Both the position numbers and the translations under genes were made by a program. Below are positions 6,539 through 10,463 of a DNA stretch of 10,463 bases, in pieces. The notes under the pieces are model-generated. The model saw nothing but the letters and a program-made list of their open reading frames with translations, was not told where the DNA came from and searched no databases. The stretch's first letter is position 1. Every line of letters begins with the position of its first letter. The DNA comes from Candidatus Shapirobacteria bacterium UBA1435 (GTDB taxonomy: Bacteria; Patescibacteriota; Microgenomatia; UBA12405): contig DCTR01000024.1 in assembly GCA_002329385.1 (NCBI GenBank), forward strand, positions 24,417 through 34,879, in the 5' to 3' direction.

Positions 6539-6552
6539 TTTTATTTCATAAG

Positions 6553-6626
6553 TGTACCCGAGAGGGATCGAACCTCCAACCGCTGGTTCCGCAAACCAGT
6601 GCTCTATCCAATTGAGCTACGGGTAC
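6553..6626 (-). tRNA. tRNA-Arg (anticodon GCG)
   Basis: The 74-base cloverleaf has acceptor GTACCCG/CGGGTAC, D stem GCTC/GAGC, anticodon stem CTGGT/ACCAG around TTGCGGA, a 5-base variable loop and T arm GGAGG-TTCGATC-CCTCT. The discriminator is A and CCA is not encoded. The anticodon GCG reads CGC and CGU codons. Most bacteria instead use an ACG gene with A34 deaminated to inosine, so a G34 arginine tRNA is unusual. G37 replaces the common A37, as in CCG-type arginine tRNAs. Confidence 0.93.
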
Positions 6627-6664
6627 TCTTCTGCCTGTCTTCCAGGCCGTTTTCAATACAGCCA

Positions 6665-6673
6665 ATTATAGCA
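6665..6673 (-). promoter_or_regulatory. Extended -10 promoter for the tRNA-Arg/tRNA-Ser/radical SAM operon
   Basis: The minus strand reads TGCTATAAT at 6673-6665, a perfect extended -10 element (TGN-TATAAT). It is centred about 40 bases upstream of the tRNA-Arg 5' end. No convincing -35 box is seen, which an extended -10 can do without. Initiation near 6658 would give a leader of about 30 bases before the tRNA. Confidence 0.6.
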
Positions 6674-6715
6674 ATAAATTGGGATTATAACCCTTTTTTG
6701 CGGTTTCCGTCTCTT

Positions 6716-7258
6716 CTAATTATCCGGTCTGTTTTCCAGCGGTAGTCTTTCTCCCACCCATTTTGTTATCTTGTCAATAAAAGTAGGCGAATATTCCAGC
6801 ATCGGCAGTCTTTTTCCCACAATTTTTTTTATTGTTTCCGAGTCTTGGGGATTAATAATCAACGATATTTGTCTTGGGAATTTCAGCACCGTCTCGAAAA
6901 ATATCGCTTCCATTTTTAGGCTTTTTCCCAGCCAAAATCTTTCCAGCATTCCCCAGTCGTATCTTTTTGCTCCGAAATACACCCCCCTGTTGGTTATTTT
7001 GTTTTCTACGATCTCTGGCGGAGTGGTCGATAATACATAATACAAAAATAGTATCGACAGCAACGCCATAATCAAAAAGAATTCTTTTATCAAGAACAAT
7101 ATCATCCCCACCAACACTAGTATGGTTATCGCCGTTATCCAATAGTCCTTTTCTCTTTTTTGAAAAGCCCTTTCTGGTGCCATCCACCTAAACAACACCT
7201 TCTCTTCGTTAATTTCTTCAAAGTTGGCAATCTTTACCGTTTCTCGATTTTCTTTCAT
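6716..7258 (-). CDS. Two-helix membrane protein of unknown function
   Basis: The 180-residue product is counted from the ATG at 7258. The frame stays open to 7369, but that would run through tRNA-Ser(GCU). The ATG at 7270 lacks a ribosome site and falls at the predicted transcription start. The ATG at 7258 has GGTGA 5 bases upstream. After a charged N-terminus there are two adjacent membrane helices (about residues 40-57 and 61-77) joined by a two- to three-residue Lys/Glu turn. A cytoplasmic C-terminal domain of about 100 residues begins ITNRGVYFGAKRYDWGMLERF, a pattern resembling small PH-like domains that follow paired helices in bacterial membrane proteins. No catalytic residues are recognised. 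A terminator is not visible before the downstream promoter at 6665-6673. Confidence 0.75.
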   Translation of the reverse strand: MKENRETVKIANFEEINEEKVLFRWMAPERAFQKREKDYWITAITILVLVGMILFLIKEFFLIMALLSILFLYYVLSTTPPEIVENKITNRGVYFGAKRYDWGMLERFWLGKSLKMEAIFFETVLKFPRQISLIINPQDSETIKKIVGKRLPMLEYSPTFIDKITKWVGERLPLENRPDN

Positions 7259-7277
7259 CCGCTTCACCATTAAAATA

Positions 7278-7286
7278 ATATTAGCA
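7278..7286 (-). promoter_or_regulatory. Extended -10 promoter for the two-helix membrane protein
   Basis: The minus strand reads TGCTAATAT (7286-7278), an extended -10 with one mismatch from TATAAT. Initiation around 7271 would leave a 12-base leader before the ATG at 7258, or an almost leaderless message for the ATG at 7270. Confidence 0.4.
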
Positions 7287-7299
7287 CAATCCTTCGTTG

Positions 7300-7305
7300 T
7301 ATAAT
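7300..7305 (+). promoter_or_regulatory. -10 box for tRNA-Ser(GCU)
   Basis: A perfect TATAAT ends 10 bases before the tRNA 5' end, so transcription would begin almost at the mature tRNA. The -35 region is weak. This promoter is back to back with the one at 7278-7286. Confidence 0.5.
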
Positions 7306-7315
7306 CAACGCACCA

Positions 7316-7402
7316 GGAAGGATGCGGCGAATGGTAAGCCACAGGTTTGCTAAACCTGCGTCCAATCAAATGGGCATGTGGGTTCGACTCCCACTCCTTC
7401 CG
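7316..7402 (+). tRNA. tRNA-Ser (anticodon GCT)
   Basis: The acceptor GGAAGGA pairs with TCCTTCC and the D stem GGC with GCC. The anticodon stem CAGGT/ACCTG holds TTGCTAA (anticodon GCU, codons AGC/AGU). A long class II variable arm is followed by a T arm GTGGG-TTCGACT-CCCAC. The discriminator is G. CCA is not encoded, since CCT follows. No clear terminator is seen after it. Confidence 0.95.
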
Positions 7403-7449
7403 CCTTTGTCGGTCATCTGGATAACCTTCTCCATATTTTCTAAAATTAG

Positions 7450-7795
7450 TCTACGAAATCATTTACCAACAGACCTCTTCGCGTCCTTCTTTCCACTAAT
7501 GCCCTAATTCTTATGGCTTCGGCCATGTTTGGCCCAATCTCTGCCATTTTTGTCGAACAAATTGGCGGAAATTTAATGGACGCCAGTATTGCTGGCGGCA
7601 TCTTTGCCCTAATCGCCGGCCTGGTCACCCTTGTCTCCGGTAAATATAGCGACTTCTTCCACCACTGCCCTCGGTGCTGTCTTTGGCGGAGCCATCGCCA
7701 CCTATATTGGCTTTCGGGCGCTATTCGTTGTTATGGCCGCACTTTGTTTTTATAGCGGTTTATATATCTACAGGCTGAAAAGAAACCTTCTCTAA
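7450..7795 (+). pseudogene. Remnant of a major facilitator superfamily transporter
   Basis: Two pieces of one familiar protein type lie in different frames. From about 7450 a frame reads LRVLLSTNALILMASAMFGP and then IFVEQIGG and GGIFALIAGLVTLVSGKYSD, which looks like the first two helices of an MFS permease. Near 7655 the frame shifts by one and continues TALGAVFGGAIATYIGFRAL, then a last helix and LYIYRLKRNLL, with TAA at 7793-7795, which looks like the last two helices of such a permease. A full protein needs about 400 residues, but only about 115 codons remain, so most of the middle is deleted. No start codon is found upstream in frame before the TAG at 7447. An ATG at 7513 exists but lies inside the first helix. 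The gene is considered dead. It directly follows tRNA-Ser. Confidence 0.7.
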
Positions 7796-7848
7796 ATTTT
7801 TCCCATCCGGCCTACACCCCGTTTTTATCTTTGCTGATAAAATGCAAA

Positions 7849-7854
7849 TATAAT
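7849..7854 (+). promoter_or_regulatory. -10 box for the mannosyltransferase/AlkD pair
   Basis: A perfect TATAAT lies 20 bases before the ATG at 7875. Initiation near 7861 leaves just room for the AGGGGA ribosome site. No good -35 box is found at the usual distance. Confidence 0.45.
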
Positions 7855-7874
7855 TTGTCGACAGGGGACTGTCT

Positions 7875-8993
7875 ATGCCTATTTTTTATACCCTTATTCT
7901 CTATTATTTTCTGACTTTCGTCTCTTTACTTTTCTCCTCCAAATTCATCGCGTACCTGGGCTTTTTCCCTTACTCTGAATATATCCCTTGGTTTAATTTA
8001 CCGGCAATTCTTACTCCTTTTGCCAACTTCGATGGCATCCATTATCTGCTGATCTCCGCCAGAGGTTATCTGCAATATGAACAGGCATTTTTTCCTCTTT
8101 ACCCTCTGGCTATCAAGCTGCTATCCAATCTCCTTAATCCTTTCTCTTCCGCTCTCTTGATATCCAATCTGTGTTTTTTACTCTCGATATTTATTTTTTA
8201 TCGCCTCCTTCTTTTGAATCAAATAAAAAACCCTTTTTGGGTTACTGCTTTCTTTGCTCTTTTTCCCACCTCTTTCTTCTTTTCCGCCGTCTACACCGAA
8301 AGCTTCTTTCTTTTCCTTTCTCTAAGTTGTCTTTATTTTTTTCAAACCAAACACCATCTTCTCGCCCTCCTTTTTGCTATTTTTGCCTCACTGACTCGAC
8401 TTATCGGGATATTTTTAATTATCCCCATGTTTTTTATTTATCTCTCGACTCCGGTTTCTTGCCGCCGTTTTTCAAGACTGTTGGTTTGTTTTGCTCCGCT
8501 AATTGGCTTATCGATTTATTCGCTATATCTTTACCAAACCACCGGCGATCCGCTTTTCTTTTTTCACGCCCAACCTGCTTTTGGCGCCAACCGCTCCGTC
8601 TCGCTTATATTATTTCCCAGAGTAATCTATCGCTATCTTAAAATCTTTCTTTATTCAGCCCTGGATTTTAAATATCTCGTCTCCGTCCTTGAGTTTGTTG
8701 TTTTTAGTTCCTTTTTTGTGATTCTGTGTGTGCAGTTTTTTCAACTAATCAGGTCTTGGCGGTCAAACCACTTTCTTCTCGGTTTAAATTTATTTTCCCT
8801 CGCCAATTTGATCCTTCCTACCCTAACCGGAACTTTTTCCTCTCTTCCTCGTTATGCCCTCCTCTCCTTGTCTGTGTTTATCTATCTATCCCAATTAAAA
8901 AATCCCCGCCATAAGGCCTTGTTGCTTATCTTTTTTTCGGTTTTTCGCCTAATTGTTTTTGCCTATTTTATACAAGGTTATTTTATTGCCTAA
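7875..8993 (+). CDS. Polytopic PIG-V-like mannosyltransferase
   Basis: The 372-residue protein is hydrophobic throughout, with about 8-10 membrane helices. Near the N-terminus it has ANFDGIHYLLISARGY (residues 50-65) followed by AFFPLYPLAIK. These match the loop of PIG-V/GPI18-type glycosyltransferases (GT-C fold), where the Asp (here D53) is thought to be catalytic. A second family hallmark is PTSFFFSAVYTESFFLF (131-147), and an Arg-Gly/Ile helix (TRLIGIF) follows. Such enzymes move mannose or another sugar from a polyprenyl-phosphate donor to a lipid or protein acceptor on the outer face of the membrane. The bacterial acceptor is not known. The start at 7875 has AGGGGA 8 bases upstream. The gene runs on into a 25-codon ORF and alkD, probably as one transcript. 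The message is strikingly pyrimidine-rich, partly because the protein is so hydrophobic. Confidence 0.82.
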   Translation: MPIFYTLILYYFLTFVSLLFSSKFIAYLGFFPYSEYIPWFNLPAILTPFANFDGIHYLLISARGYLQYEQAFFPLYPLAIKLLSNLLNPFSSALLISNLCFLLSIFIFYRLLLLNQIKNPFWVTAFFALFPTSFFFSAVYTESFFLFLSLSCLYFFQTKHHLLALLFAIFASLTRLIGIFLIIPMFFIYLSTPVSCRRFSRLLVCFAPLIGLSIYSLYLYQTTGDPLFFFHAQPAFGANRSVSLILFPRVIYRYLKIFLYSALDFKYLVSVLEFVVFSSFFVILCVQFFQLIRSWRSNHFLLGLNLFSLANLILPTLTGTFSSLPRYALLSLSVFIYLSQLKNPRHKALLLIFFSVFRLIVFAYFIQGYFIA

Positions 8994-8995
8994 AA

Positions 8996-9073
8996 ATGAT
9001 AGAAATAGATCTGGGAGCAATCTTTACCAGCCCAAAGCGGTCGCCTGCCGTCCTGTATGATTTAGATCGTTAA
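8996..9073 (+). CDS. Possible 25-residue ORF, perhaps a decayed gene start
   Basis: An ATG two bases after the mannosyltransferase stop opens 25 codons (MIEIDLGAIFTSPKRSPAVL, then YDLDR) and ends at TAA, 6 bases before the alkD ATG. No ribosome site is seen, so expression would depend on coupling to the upstream gene. The SPAVLYDLD string faintly recalls the N-terminus of fold III PLP decarboxylases/racemases, which would make this a truncated remnant. It could equally be a leader peptide coupling alkD translation, or chance. Confidence 0.25.
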   Translation: MIEIDLGAIFTSPKRSPAVLYDLDR

Positions 9074-9079
9074 GTTCAT

Positions 9080-9784
9080 ATGGATCTCCTGCCTCTTAAA
9101 TCCGACTTTCAATCCCTCTCCAACCCCGCCAAAATTATTGTTTTTAAGCGTTTTTTCAAAACCGGCCCCGGTCAATATGGGGAAGGGGATCAGTTTTTAG
9201 GCCTTACTGTTCCTCAAATCCGGTCCCTGTCCAATCAGTATTGGTCCAAACTGTCTCTTGCCAATCTGTCCGAATTACTCCAAAGTCCCTATCACGAATA
9301 CCGGACACTTGCTCTCGTCTGTCTCTGTCGGCAGTTCGAAAAGTTCCCCCGCCGTCGACGGCAGATCTTTGACTTTTATCTTGCCCGCACTCGCCGTATC
9401 AACAACTGGGACCTTGTTGATATTTCTTCTCCCCGTATCGTTGGTGCTTATCTTTTTGAACAAAAAGATAGATCAATACTTTACAAACTGGCCCAATCCA
9501 AAAACTTATGGGAAAGGCGTATTGCTATCATTTCTACCCTCTATTTCATAAAAAACCATCAATTTTCCGACACTCTTAGCCTCGCCAAAATTCTTTTGGA
9601 TGACCCCCACGACCTGATTCATAAGGCGGTTGGTTGGATGCTGCGCGAAGTTGGCAAGCGTGATCAAAAGATCCTGTTTGGTTTTCTTAATCTTTATGCC
9701 TCACGCCTTCCCCGTACCGCCCTCCGCTATGCTATCGAAAGACTGTCTATTGCCGACAGAAAACATTTTCTTCATCTCTCCTAG
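9080..9784 (+). CDS. alkD: AlkD-like DNA alkylation repair glycosylase
   Basis: The 234-residue protein is made of helical HEAT-like repeats and matches the length and motifs of the AlkD family. This family excises positively charged alkylated bases (N3- and N7-alkylpurines) without flipping them. Residues matching the known AlkD active site (Bacillus cereus numbering W109, D113, R148, W187) are visible: W110 and D114 in INNWDLVD, R147 in LWERRIAI, and W186 in AVGWMLREVGKRD. The conserved RTALRYAIER lies near the C-terminus. All key residues are present, so activity is likely. The start is at 9080. No clear Shine-Dalgarno precedes it, and it follows the 25-codon ORF by 6 bases, which suggests translation depends on upstream readthrough. 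Its stop shares CTAG with the convergent gpmI stop. It is cytoplasmic. Confidence 0.9.
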   Translation: MDLLPLKSDFQSLSNPAKIIVFKRFFKTGPGQYGEGDQFLGLTVPQIRSLSNQYWSKLSLANLSELLQSPYHEYRTLALVCLCRQFEKFPRRRRQIFDFYLARTRRINNWDLVDISSPRIVGAYLFEQKDRSILYKLAQSKNLWERRIAIISTLYFIKNHQFSDTLSLAKILLDDPHDLIHKAVGWMLREVGKRDQKILFGFLNLYASRLPRTALRYAIERLSIADRKHFLHLS

Positions 9785-10463
9785 TTCTTCTCGATCAGGC
9801 TCTCGCCGGTCATTTCTTCCGGTTTTTCTATTCCCAGGATTTCCAAAATTGTTGGCGTCACGTCTTTAATTGCCCCGCCTTTTTTCAGTTTGATTGTTCT
9901 GTATTTCGGATCGTTGTCGACAACTATAAACGGAACGTCGTTAGCGCTGTGTTGTGTCTCCGCGCTTCCGTCTTCATTAAGCATTTGTTCTGCGTTGCCG
10001 TGGTCTGCCGACACCACCGCCAGTCCGTCGTTTGCCAGTGTTGCTTTCACTACTGTTTCTACTGCCCTGTCGCATTCTTCCACTCCCTCAATTGTTGCTG
10101 GAATATTGCCTGTATGCCCAATAATATCTGGGTTGTTAAAATTCATCATCACCAGGGAATATTTTTTGCTTTTAATCGCTTCCACCGCCGCTTTGGCAAT
10201 AAGTGCTGTCTGCATTTTTGGTTGCAGATCATATGTTGCGATTTTGTCAGATGGAATCAGCATCCTGTCTTCGCCCTCAAATGGTTCTTCTCTCATTCCC
10301 GAAAACATTGTCGTCACATAAATCCATTTTTCCGTCTCCGTCACCCTAAATTGTTTTAGTCCGGCCTTGCTGATTATTTCGCCAATAGTGTTTTTTGGTA
10401 TTACCTTCTCAAAAGCGTGTTTGGCCGGCATCCCCTGGTAATATTCAAACGCCCCCACAAAAG
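9781..10463 (-). CDS. gpmI: 2,3-bisphosphoglycerate-independent phosphoglycerate mutase, C-terminal part
   Basis: The frame runs off the right edge, so only about the last 227 codons of a normally 500-residue enzyme are visible. The enzyme interconverts 3- and 2-phosphoglycerate in glycolysis and gluconeogenesis and needs two Mn/Zn-type ions. The alkaline-phosphatase-like metal ligands are intact: Asp and His in NNPDIIGHTG, Asp-His in SADHGNAE, and the last His in QHSANDVPF. The substrate-loop motifs TETEKW, GEDRMLIPS and ATYDLQP are also present. TETEK and YVT replace the commoner AETEK and HVT, which are small deviations. The GTG at 10456-10458 is an internal Val, not a start, because homology continues past it. 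The stop overlaps that of alkD, and no terminator lies between the two. Confidence 0.95.
   Translation of the reverse strand, partial: FVGAFEYYQGMPAKHAFEKVIPKNTIGEIISKAGLKQFRVTETEKWIYVTTMFSGMREEPFEGEDRMLIPSDKIATYDLQPKMQTALIAKAAVEAIKSKKYSLVMMNFNNPDIIGHTGNIPATIEGVEECDRAVETVVKATLANDGLAVVSADHGNAEQMLNEDGSAETQHSANDVPFIVVDNDPKYRTIKLKKGGAIKDVTPTILEILGIEKPEEMTGESLIEKN

Noticed and set aside
7259..7369. N-terminal extension of the two-helix membrane protein up to 7369
   Set aside because: It would run back through tRNA-Ser(GCU) and past its own predicted promoter. The ATG at 7258 has the better ribosome site.
7446..7628. 60-codon minus-strand frame over the transporter remnant
   Set aside because: It is the complement of the recognisable MFS helix sequence and has no ribosome site or family pattern.
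10456..10458. GTG as start of the phosphoglycerate mutase frame
   Set aside because: The family needs about 280 more residues upstream and the frame is open to the edge, so this GTG is an internal valine codon.
1..10463. UGA-recoded genetic code as in some Patescibacteria
   Set aside because: TGA closes the radical SAM and 222-residue genes at natural ends, and no in-frame TGA interrupts a recognised domain.

Overview
The window looks like a piece of a small bacterial genome, most likely an uncultured member of the Candidate Phyla Radiation (Patescibacteria, Microgenomates-like). That placement is inference. It rests on the compact, partly overlapping genes, the many unplaceable small membrane or charged proteins, tRNA genes without encoded CCA ends, and the gene mix. 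TGA ends several genes, so the UGA-as-glycine code of some relatives does not apply. No CRISPR array, transposase, rRNA or complete mobile element is visible.

Left block (1 to about 2760, minus strand). This block is visibly richer in G+C than the rest. It encodes a membrane-anchored 744-residue modular protein (LytM/M23-like, zincin-like, thioredoxin-like and TIM-barrel-like parts), then a possible 38-residue ORF, then the start of a small two-helix membrane protein cut by the window edge. Long near-perfect hairpins lie 30-50 bases upstream of the first and last of these genes. The arrangement recalls cell-envelope or type IV secretion/conjugation loci, but no secretion ATPase is in view. 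An AT-rich gene-free stretch (2744-3121) separates it from the rest.

Middle block (3122-6715, minus strand). A tight transcription unit starts at a clear extended -10 promoter. It reads tRNA-Arg(GCG), tRNA-Ser(CGA), a B12-binding-type radical SAM protein, a 127-residue unknown, a membrane-anchored 222-residue protein and an HD-domain hydrolase. The first two protein genes overlap by ATGA, and the last two by 17 bases.

Divergent region (6716-7795). A two-helix membrane protein (minus) and tRNA-Ser(GCU) (plus) diverge from a 45-base spacer holding both promoters. Downstream of the tRNA is a wrecked MFS transporter gene that keeps only its two ends.

Right block (7849-10463). A plus-strand pair encodes a PIG-V-like polytopic mannosyltransferase and an AlkD-like DNA alkylation repair glycosylase, with a 25-codon ORF between them. 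AlkD converges on the C-terminal two fifths or so of gpmI (glycolysis) on the minus strand, and the two genes share a CTAG that supplies both stop codons. The operon genes have no obvious common pathway: glycan or lipid modification, radical chemistry, DNA repair and central metabolism are interleaved with tRNAs, as is common in reduced genomes.
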